From: an uncultured Pseudomonadales bacterium
GTDB taxonomy: Bacteria; Pseudomonadota; Gammaproteobacteria; Pseudomonadales; Azotimanducaceae
Direction: 5' to 3'
Assembly: GCA_958296405.1 (NCBI GenBank)
Contig: OY282519.1
Location: 1,534,132-1,598,131, forward strand
Length of the DNA: 64,000 nucleotides
The notes below the pieces were generated by a model. It searched no databases. It was not told where the DNA came from and saw nothing but the letters and a program-made list of their open reading frames with translations. This document shows, in pieces, positions 50,444 through 59,619 of the stretch. Position numbers and translations under genes: made by a program. Each line of letters starts with the position of its first letter. Within the stretch, counting starts at the first letter, position 1.

Positions 50444-52570
50444 ATGATGGCCACTAGGCTGCTGCGCCGCTGGCGGGTGGCGTTGGCGGCGGCGTTCGCC
50501 CTGATGGCGGGCGCCACAGACCGGCCGCAACTGGCGCTCAACACCGCCGCGGAGCCGAACCGGGTGGCGCCCCGCTCCGAGCACTCGCTCACGTCGCGCA
50601 CCATCGTGGATCAGTTGCGCCAGCATCACTTCTTGAAGCGCAAGTTGGACGATGGCCTCTCCGCCGAACTCTTCGACAAGTACCTTGAAGCCATGGATCC
50701 CGGCCGCGCCTACTTCTATCGTGCGGATGTCGAGGCGCTTGCCGCGCGCCATCGCCACGGGCTGGACGAAGCGCTGCGCGAAGGGGATTTGGCGCCCGCC
50801 TTCGAGATGTTCAATTTGTTCCAAGAGCGGGTGACGGAGCGGTTGGAGCATGTTTTGAGCCTCGTCGGCGCTGGCCTCGACCGGCTTGATTTCGCCCTCG
50901 ATGAACAATTGGAGATTGAGCGGGACAACGCCGAATGGCCGGCCGGCGCGGAGGCGATGAATGATCTCTGGCGGCGGCGCTTGAAGGCGTCCGTGCTCAG
51001 CATGTCCATGAACGGGCGAGACTTGGACGCCATCGAGGAAGCGCTTGAGAAGCGGTATCGCAACCGCCTCAAACAGGCAACGCGGGTGCGCAGCGAGGAT
51101 GCGTTCGCGCTCTACGTCAATGCCTTCGCCAGCACTTACGATCCGCACACGCAGTACTTCTCGCCGCGCACGTCCGAGAACTTCAACATCAACATGTCCC
51201 TCTCCCTTGAAGGCATCGGCGCTGTGTTGGAGATGCAGGACGAGTACACCGCCGTGCGGCGCTTGGTGCCGGCGGGCCCGGCGGACAAGAATGGCGGCTT
51301 GAAGGCTGCCGACCGCATCGTCGGCGTCGGGCAGGGGGAAACTGGCGCCATCGTCGATGTGGTTGGCTGGCGGCTGGACGACGTGGTGTCCCTCATCCGC
51401 GGGCCGAAGGGTTCCGTCGTGCGGCTGGAGGTGATCGGCGCCGATGGCGCCGTTGCGGACGCCCGCTTGGTGAACATCACGCGCAACACCGTGCAGCTTG
51501 AGGAACAGTCCGCCAAGAAGCGCGTCCTCTCGCTTGATGCCGGCGGCGTGGAGCGCAAGGTTGGCGTCATCGAAGTGCCCACGTTCTATGCGGATTTCCG
51601 CAGCATGCGCACAAACCCGAACGCGAGAAGCAGCACCCGCGACGTGAGCCGCCTGATCGCGGAGCTGAAGGCGGAAGGCGTTGAGGCCATCGTGGTGGAC
51701 CTGCGCAACAACGGCGGCGGCTCGCTGCAGGAGGCGCAGGGGCTGACCGGGTTGTTCATCGAGTCTGGCCCGGTGGTGCAAGTGCGGGTGCAACGGCGCG
51801 ACCCGCATGTTCAGGCAGATACAGACAACGGCGTGGATTGGGATGGCCCGCTCGCCGTTGTCGTCAACCGGCTGTCGGCGTCTGCGTCGGAGATTTTCGC
51901 CGGCGCCATTCAGGACTACGGCCGCGGCATCGTCACCGGCAGCCGCACCTTTGGCAAGGGCACCGTGCAGACATTGTTCCCGTTGAATCGCGGCCAGCTC
52001 AAGGTGACGCAGGCGAAGTACTACCTGCCCTCCGGCCAGAGCACGCAGCATCAGGGCGTGGTGCCGGACATCGCGTTCCCGCAGACCTATGATCCGCATC
52101 GGGTGGGCGAGAGCGCCCTTGAGGACGCCATGCCGTGGGACAAGACGCGCCCAGCCGAGTTCCGCATGGAAAGCGACGTGACGCCGTTTCTCGATGCCTT
52201 GGCCCAGCGCCATCAGGCAAGGGTGGCGGCAGACCCGGATTTCGAGTACTTGCGCGCCCTCGCCATGCGCAACTTGGAAGAGCGGGCGCGGACACACATT
52301 TCCTTGAACCGCGACACGCGGGAGCGCGAGCGGAACGCCTACGAGGATTGGCGTTTGGCGGTGGAAAATGAGCTCTTGGTCGCCAAGGGCGAAGCCCCGG
52401 TGTTGACCTTGGACGAGCTCGACGACGCTGCCAGAGACCCAGCGGACCTCGGTGAAGATCCGATGTTGCGCGAAACCGGCTTGATCCTGTTGGATTACAT
52501 CGGCATGGCGCAGCCGGTGGCGATGGTCGATGCCGGCGCGGCCTCTGCCGGCGCAGCCACAACGAACTAG
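50444..52570 (+). CDS. prc: carboxy-terminal processing protease Prc
   Basis: This protein of about 708 aa is a tail-specific protease: signal-like N-terminus (RWRVALAAAFALMAGA), long N-terminal helical domain, PDZ domain (residues about 255-340, LEGIGAVLEMQDEYTAVRRLVPAGPA) and S41 peptidase core. The catalytic dyad is Ser480 in SASASEIFAG and Lys505 in FGKGTVQ, 25 residues apart as in E. coli Prc. It degrades or trims periplasmic proteins, including PBP3. The start is uncertain (ATG 50402 and 50336 are in frame). A very long open frame on the opposite strand is an artefact of GC-rich codon use. Confidence 0.95.
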   Translation: MMATRLLRRWRVALAAAFALMAGATDRPQLALNTAAEPNRVAPRSEHSLTSRTIVDQLRQHHFLKRKLDDGLSAELFDKYLEAMDPGRAYFYRADVEALAARHRHGLDEALREGDLAPAFEMFNLFQERVTERLEHVLSLVGAGLDRLDFALDEQLEIERDNAEWPAGAEAMNDLWRRRLKASVLSMSMNGRDLDAIEEALEKRYRNRLKQATRVRSEDAFALYVNAFASTYDPHTQYFSPRTSENFNINMSLSLEGIGAVLEMQDEYTAVRRLVPAGPADKNGGLKAADRIVGVGQGETGAIVDVVGWRLDDVVSLIRGPKGSVVRLEVIGADGAVADARLVNITRNTVQLEEQSAKKRVLSLDAGGVERKVGVIEVPTFYADFRSMRTNPNARSSTRDVSRLIAELKAEGVEAIVVDLRNNGGGSLQEAQGLTGLFIESGPVVQVRVQRRDPHVQADTDNGVDWDGPLAVVVNRLSASASEIFAGAIQDYGRGIVTGSRTFGKGTVQTLFPLNRGQLKVTQAKYYLPSGQSTQHQGVVPDIAFPQTYDPHRVGESALEDAMPWDKTRPAEFRMESDVTPFLDALAQRHQARVAADPDFEYLRALAMRNLEERARTHISLNRDTRERERNAYEDWRLAVENELLVAKGEAPVLTLDELDDAARDPADLGEDPMLRETGLILLDYIGMAQPVAMVDAGAASAGAATTN

Positions 52571-52976
52571 GCTCGGGTGGCGGTGGGGCGGCTGCGGCTT
52601 TGCCCGTGGCGCAGACGTTGGCGCGCCAGCCCCTGCGGCCAGCGTTCCCGCAATGATGCGACCGATTCGGGCGCCTTCACGGTGCCGGCAGCGCGGCGCA
52701 AACGCTTGTTTCCTGCTGCCAAGACGCATGGACGAACTTCGCCCGCAACGGAGACCCGTCCGGCGGCGCAGTGGGCGATTAGCCGCAGCATGGGAAGACT
52801 GCACCACCATGCTGCTCGGCGCCACCCGGCGCTTGGAGCGGGATTTCCACGGTGCCGAGCGGTGCGCTTGGGTCGCGATCGGCAATCTGGCTGTGGGCCG
52901 GCTGTAGCGAAGCGGAGCCCCACGCTAGCCAAGGGCGGCGCGGCGTTTGGTTGGCGCCGCCCGCCGCGATCATGGC
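52571..52976. other. noncoding region between convergent prc and thrS
   Basis: 406 nt without a convincing gene. Several ORFs of 60-160 codons cross it in all frames, but their Arg/Ala/Pro-rich composition and lack of ribosome-binding sites suggest chance. The only structure seen is the hairpin at 52933-52962. Confidence 0.5.
52933..52962. terminator. GC-rich hairpin between convergent genes
   Basis: GGGCGGCGC (52933-52941) pairs with GCGCCGCCC (52954-52962) around a 12-nt loop. It is 14 nt past the thrS stop on the minus strand and could end both thrS and prc transcripts. No T-run. Confidence 0.45.
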
Positions 52977-54806
52977 CTATGTGGGGTCGCGTGTGGGATC
53001 CAGCGCCCGCGCCTCGATTTGCTCAAACAGCCACGCCTCGAACGCGTCGAGCTTGAGGGCAACTTGACGCTTCACGCCGTGCCGCCGCAACGTCACGGTG
53101 CCTTCAGCCTGTTCCCGCTCGCCAACGATCAACAGGTTCGGAATCTTGCGCGTCGCCCCTTCGCGCACCTTCTTTGACACCGTGTCGCTCGCGGATGCCA
53201 GTTCCGCGCGGGCAAAGCGCCGCCGCAACCGCTCCACGATGGAGCGCCCATACGGCTGGAACTGCTCCGACACCGCGATCACCAGCACTTGCACGGGTGC
53301 CAGCCAAGTCGGGAAGGCGCCGCCGAAGTGTTCCAGCAGGAACGCCGTCATGCGTTCGTGGGTGGCAAGGGGCGCGCGGTGGATGCAGAAGGGCGTGTGT
53401 TCGGCGCCATCCGGCCCCACATACTTCAAGCCCAAGCGCTCCGGCTGGGCGAAATCCAACTGCACCGTGCCGAGCTGCTCTTGGCGGCCAGTGACCGTCC
53501 GGCACAGGATGTCGATCTTCGGGCCATAGAAGGCGGCCTCGCCGGGGCCATCCACATAGGGGACGCCCATCCCGTCCAGCACCTGGGCGACCACGCCCTC
53601 GGAGTGCGCCCAAGCCGCTTCGTTGTGGACGTACTTTTCCTTGCGCTTCGGATCGTTCGGGTCCCAGCGGGAGAGGCGCACTTGGTAGTCGCCCAAGCCG
53701 AATGTCTCGTATGCCTGCGCGTACATCCGCATCACGCCCTCGAACTCGGCTTGAATCTGCGCTTCCGTGCAATAGATGTGGGCATCGTTCATGCACATGC
53801 CGCGCACCCGCAGCAAGCCGCTCACCGCGCCGGATTCCTCGAACCGATAGACGTGCCCGTATTCCGCGAGGCGCAGCGGCAGGTCTCGATAGCTGCGCGG
53901 GCGCGCCGCGAAGATGCTGTGATGGTGCGGGCAGTTCATGGGGCGCAGCGCATAGGCATCCTTGACAGCCGCGCCGGCATCGGAGGATTCCTTCAGTTCC
54001 ATCAGCGGGAACATGTCCTCGGCGTAGTAGGGCAGGTGGCCAGACTTGCGGTATAGCTCCGCCCGCGCCAAGTGCGGCGTCGCCACGCGCTGATAGCCAG
54101 CCATGAACTCCATCTCCTTGGCGAGCTTTTCCAGCTCCTCGCGGATGACGGCGCCGTTCGGCAACCACAGCGGCAGCCCGCGCCCGACGGATTCATCGAG
54201 GTGGAAGATGTCTAGTTCGCGGCCGAGTTTCTTGTGGTCTCGCGCTTGGGCGAGCTCCCAGGCTGCCATGTGGGCATCCAGCGTGGCCTTGTCTGCAAAC
54301 GCCCACGCATAGATGCGCGTCATCATCACGTTGTCTGAATCCCCGCGCCAATAGGCGCCGGCTAGGCTGCGCAGCCTGAAGGCGTCGCGCGGGATCTCTT
54401 TGGTGGTATCGACATGTGGCCCCTCGCACATGTCGAGGAACGGGCCGTTGCGGTAGAAGGAAAGGCCCGCCAAGCCCTGTTTCTCGATGAGCTCTTCGGC
54501 GTATTCGCGCTTGTAGGGCTCGCCCATCGCGTCAATGCGGGCTAGGGCATCGGCGACGTCAAGGTCTTCCCGGTAGAAGCGCTGGCCGCTCTTGAGGATT
54601 TGCCTCATGCGCCGCTCGATGGCCGGGAAATCCTCTTCCGAGAGCGGCTCGGAGAGCGCGAAATCGTAGTAGAAGCCATCGTCGATGGGCGGGCCGAAGC
54701 CGAGCGTTGAGCCGGGCCGCAACTCCAACACGGCGTGCGCCAAGACGTGCGCCAAGCTGTGGCGCATCCGATAGAGCGAGTCTTCGCCCGAGTGCTCCGC
54801 GTTCAT
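52977..54806 (-). CDS. thrS: threonyl-tRNA synthetase, TGS-less type
   Basis: This 609-aa class II synthetase has the editing domain (YRMRHSLAHVLAHAVLELRPG; FLDMCEGPHVDTTKEI), the catalytic core with zinc ligands in MNCPHHHSIF, NDAHIYCTE and CIHRAPLATHERM, motif 2 YRFEESGAVSGLLRVRG, and the anticodon-binding domain from TWLAPVQVLVIA. The N-terminal TGS domain of E. coli ThrRS (about 60 residues) is missing. The CPHHHSIFAARPRSYRDLPLRLAEYG type resembles cyanobacterial and Gram-positive-like forms. Start ATG 54806 follows GAGGGTTGG. It is not next to infC-rpmI-rplT. A leader peptide and terminator precede it. Confidence 0.96.
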   Translation of the reverse strand: MNAEHSGEDSLYRMRHSLAHVLAHAVLELRPGSTLGFGPPIDDGFYYDFALSEPLSEEDFPAIERRMRQILKSGQRFYREDLDVADALARIDAMGEPYKREYAEELIEKQGLAGLSFYRNGPFLDMCEGPHVDTTKEIPRDAFRLRSLAGAYWRGDSDNVMMTRIYAWAFADKATLDAHMAAWELAQARDHKKLGRELDIFHLDESVGRGLPLWLPNGAVIREELEKLAKEMEFMAGYQRVATPHLARAELYRKSGHLPYYAEDMFPLMELKESSDAGAAVKDAYALRPMNCPHHHSIFAARPRSYRDLPLRLAEYGHVYRFEESGAVSGLLRVRGMCMNDAHIYCTEAQIQAEFEGVMRMYAQAYETFGLGDYQVRLSRWDPNDPKRKEKYVHNEAAWAHSEGVVAQVLDGMGVPYVDGPGEAAFYGPKIDILCRTVTGRQEQLGTVQLDFAQPERLGLKYVGPDGAEHTPFCIHRAPLATHERMTAFLLEHFGGAFPTWLAPVQVLVIAVSEQFQPYGRSIVERLRRRFARAELASASDTVSKKVREGATRKIPNLLIVGEREQAEGTVTLRRHGVKRQVALKLDAFEAWLFEQIEARALDPTRDPT

Positions 54807-54826
54807 TTTTCCAACCCTCAACAAAG

Positions 54827-54859
54827 AAAAACCCCGGTAGGCGCCGCCTGTCGGGGTTT
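54827..54859 (-). terminator. intrinsic terminator (attenuator) in the thrS leader
   Basis: On the minus strand AAACCCCG (54859-54852) pairs with CGGGGTTT (54836-54829) and is followed by further Ts (TTTTT ending near 54827), 20 nt before the thrS ATG. A terminator between promoter and gene is the mark of attenuation. Upstream GGCGGC and GCCGCC segments (about 54862-54890) could form the competing hairpins. Confidence 0.75.
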
Positions 54860-54902
54860 CCACGCCGGCGGCCCGTTCAAGCCGCCATTCCTCAAGACAC
54901 GA

Positions 54903-54962
54903 TCAGGCGGCCCACCCCACTAAGGTGGCGTTCGTGGTAGCCGTGTGCGAGAGGAATCGCAT
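54903..54962 (-). CDS. threonine-rich leader peptide of thrS
   Basis: The 19-codon ORF encodes MRFLSHTATTNATLVGWAA: four threonines in seven codons (ACG, ACC, ACG, ACC at positions 7, 9, 10, 13). It ends about 45 nt before the terminator stem. Ribosome stalling on Thr codons when charged tRNA-Thr is scarce would prevent terminator formation and switch thrS on. It has no clear ribosome-binding site and begins only about 10 nt after the -10 box, so it may be translated from a nearly leaderless end. Confidence 0.65.
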   Translation of the reverse strand: MRFLSHTATTNATLVGWAA

Positions 54963-54972
54963 AACGAGCGCA

Positions 54973-55000
54973 ATGATAGCGCGTTGCTTTCGGAAGGCAA
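54973..55000 (-). promoter_or_regulatory. candidate sigma70 promoter of thrS
   Basis: On the minus strand TTGCCT (55000-54995) and TATCAT (54978-54973) are 16 nt apart. The -10 matches 5 of 6. Transcription would start just before the leader-peptide ATG. Confidence 0.55.
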
Positions 55001-55111
55001 CGCCATGTGCGGGTCGCCAGCGGGTCGCCAAGGCCATCCAGAGTCCGCGCTTTGGCGGCGTTCGGTGCGGGGTGGTCGCCTAGAAGTGGGACGGGCCGCG
55101 TTTCGCGGCAG

Positions 55112-55525
55112 CTACTTCATGTCCAGCAAAGGATAGTCTGGCATTCGCGGTTCGAGGGTACGGCGGCGGCAATCGGCGATGAGATCTAGAAACTCGAGCA
55201 CGATCTGGCCGACGAGGACATCTGCAAAGGGTGGCACCAGAATGGCGTCCGTATTCATCTCGCGGCCTGCCACGCGCACGGTCACCGGCCCGGCCACCGG
55301 GCGTTCGTCCTTGCGGTCGTCCGCGTAGGTGACCACGGCGGTGCCGCGGACGGTGAGGCCGAGGCGCTCCGACACGTTCTGAGGCAGTGCGAGGGCAACC
55401 GCACCCGTGTCCACAATGCCCTTCACCTGCGTTTGGCGGATGCTGGCCTCTTCGCGCAGGCCTTCCTCGAACGCCACACGGTCGGCAGCGTTCTCCAAGC
55501 CAACGTCGACGACGATCGGGCGCAC
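55112..55525 (-). CDS. clan AA retroviral-type aspartic protease-like protein
   Basis: This protein of about 137 aa has the aspartic-protease motif GIVDTGAVALALP (Asp-Thr-Gly) and a late hydrophobic stretch DAILVPPFADVLVGQIVLEFLDLIAD with the family LVGxxxLExL pattern, as in small clan AA proteins that act as homodimers. The start is uncertain: GTG 55525 is used here, but AAGGAG lies 16 nt upstream of it. The function of these small bacterial proteases is unknown; they often neighbour toxin-antitoxin genes, as here with an antitoxin on the opposite strand. Confidence 0.8.
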   Translation of the reverse strand: MRPIVVDVGLENAADRVAFEEGLREEASIRQTQVKGIVDTGAVALALPQNVSERLGLTVRGTAVVTYADDRKDERPVAGPVTVRVAGREMNTDAILVPPFADVLVGQIVLEFLDLIADCRRRTLEPRMPDYPLLDMK

Positions 55526-55735
55526 AGTATGCGTTCCGCGAATCTCCTTCGATCGTGAGTGTACCGCCTTCGAGCCGCCTTCATTTGTGGGACAGGAGGT
55601 GGCGGGGTGCCCTCCTCGTCCACCGGCGAGGAGTTGCTGCATCGTATCGCGTGTCGGCTAGACGACTGAGGCTTGCGCTGAGCCGCGCCATCTGGCTGGA
55701 TGCACTGGTTTTCGGCCGCTTTGGAAACTCCGACG

Positions 55736-55978
55736 ATGGATGCGCGATTAGTCGGGGCGGTCGAGGCCAAAACGCACTTCTCCGCGCTGCTGGATGAGGT
55801 CGCGCAGGGGGGCGAAGTGCTGATCTGCAGGCGCGGTGCTCCGGTTGCGCGGCTCGTTCCCGCAGGTCGTGCCGAAGGTGCGCAAGTAGTCGAGGCCATT
55901 GCTGCGTTGAGGAAGCAACGCGAGGGCTTGAGGCTGGGCGTGAACTGGCGGGAACTGCGGGACGCAGGCCGCTGGTAG
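55736..55978 (+). CDS. type II antitoxin, Phd/YefM family
   Basis: This 80-aa protein matches Phd/YefM: VGAVEAKTHFSALLDEVAQGGEVLICRRGAPVARLVP, the DNA-binding N-terminal part, and a short C-terminal toxin-binding tail (EAIAALRKQREGLRLGVNWRELRDAGRW). Start ATG 55736. Usually a PIN (VapC) or RelE toxin gene follows at once. Here the next 140 nt contain no toxin ORF, so it seems an orphan antitoxin. Confidence 0.9.
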   Translation: MDARLVGAVEAKTHFSALLDEVAQGGEVLICRRGAPVARLVPAGRAEGAQVVEAIAALRKQREGLRLGVNWRELRDAGRW

Positions 55979-56125
55979 GCGCTTGCGCTGAGTTGCTCGA
56001 TAACGGGTCTCGTCGTCATCTGCGGGCTAGGGCGTCGCGCCACCCGCCACCACCGCCAAGCCCCTTCACCCACGCCTCGCTTTCGGGCATCCTAGTTCGC
56101 ACGGCAAATCGCGGGGGAGCGAAGC

Positions 56126-56500
56126 ATGATCGGATACGCCACGTTGGGCACCAACGAAATCGAAACCGCGGCGGCGTTCTACGACGCGCTGCTCGGCGAA
56201 ATGGGCGTGGGGCGCATGATGGAATTGGACAACATGGTCGGCTGGGGAACTGGTTTCGAGAGGCCGATGGTCGCTGTCATCAAGCCTTACGACGGCCAAG
56301 CTGCCACGGCGGGCAACGGCACCATGATCGCGTTGCAGCTGGAGAAGCCGGAACAGGTGGACGCCCTGCACGCCAAGGCCCTCGAACTTGGCGCCGCGGA
56401 TGAAGGCGCTCCCGGGCCGCGTGGCCCTGGCTTCTACTGCGGCTACTTTCGTGATTTGGACGGCAACAAGTTGAACTTCTTCTGCATGGGCGGCGGTTGA
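56126..56500 (+). CDS. VOC family (glyoxalase/bleomycin resistance-like) protein
   Basis: This 124-aa protein has the VOC fold: YATLGTNEIETAAAFYDALLGEMG at the start, MIALQLEKPEQVDALHAKALELGA in the middle and GFYCGYFRDLDGNKLNFFCMG at the end, where DLDGNKLNFF supplies the usual metal-ligand region. Function is undefined; homologues include glyoxalases and thiol transferases. Start ATG 56126 follows GGGGGAGCG. An 8-bp hairpin (AGCGAGGC/GCCTCGCT, about 56539-56570) downstream may end its transcript. Confidence 0.9.
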   Translation: MIGYATLGTNEIETAAAFYDALLGEMGVGRMMELDNMVGWGTGFERPMVAVIKPYDGQAATAGNGTMIALQLEKPEQVDALHAKALELGAADEGAPGPRGPGFYCGYFRDLDGNKLNFFCMGGG

Positions 56501-56577
56501 CGCCGTCGCCAGCGCGTTCGGCCCGCGGCGTGCCTTAAGCGAGGCCAACTCAACCGGGGCTGCCTCGCTCAAGCTCC

Positions 56578-56757
56578 ATGCTGCCAAGGTTCATCACCGC
56601 GGATCGGGTGTTCAAGTGGATATTGATCACGCTCGCGATGCTGTTTGCCATTGGCCTTTCGTATGGCCTTGGCAGCCAGTCCGTGCGCGAAACATGCGTC
56701 ACGCAAGGCCAGTTCCACCACAACGATCAAATCTATCGGTGTGAGCGATTGCGCTGA
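56578..56757 (+). CDS. small predicted single-pass membrane protein
   Basis: This 59-aa ORF starts at ATG 56578 and encodes a basic/polar N-terminus (MLPRFITADRVFKW), one membrane helix (residues about 15-33, ILITLAMLFAIGLSYGLG) and a short outer tail with two cysteines (ETC, YRC) that could form a disulfide. Composition is protein-like, unlike random GC-rich ORFs. No family was recognised and the ribosome-binding site is weak. It lies between the VOC and acnA genes, convergent with acnA. Confidence 0.6.
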   Translation: MLPRFITADRVFKWILITLAMLFAIGLSYGLGSQSVRETCVTQGQFHHNDQIYRCERLR

Positions 56758-56843
56758 GCCGCCTGCGCTCGGTGCCGACATGGTTCGAGGTTGTGCGCCG
56801 AGCCTGCCCTGCGGGACTGGCGCCCGCCGGCTGCAAGCCAGCG

Positions 56844-59504
<2,661 letters not shown>

Positions 59505-59619
59505 TGCGGGGCGGCTCCGTTGAGCGGCGGGAAGCCTGCTATTTTGCCCGAAACGGGGGCGGAGCCGAAACGCGGAACGATCGTTGTTGTTCCATATGCC
59601 TTTGAAGCTGGTTTCGCTG

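Noticed and set aside
50201-52885. 894-codon open frame on the minus strand opposite prc
   Set aside because: It mirrors the codon pattern of prc, is rich in His, Arg and Gln, has no recognisable domain and no ribosome-binding site. In GC-rich DNA such antisense frames are common.
52530-52907. 125-codon plus-strand ORF after prc
   Set aside because: Starts inside prc, Arg/Pro/Ala-rich, no family and no ribosome-binding site.
55130-55190. GGTTCGAGG stretch as a possible tRNA T-arm
   Set aside because: No acceptor, D-arm or anticodon stem could be built around it, and it lies in the aspartic protease gene.
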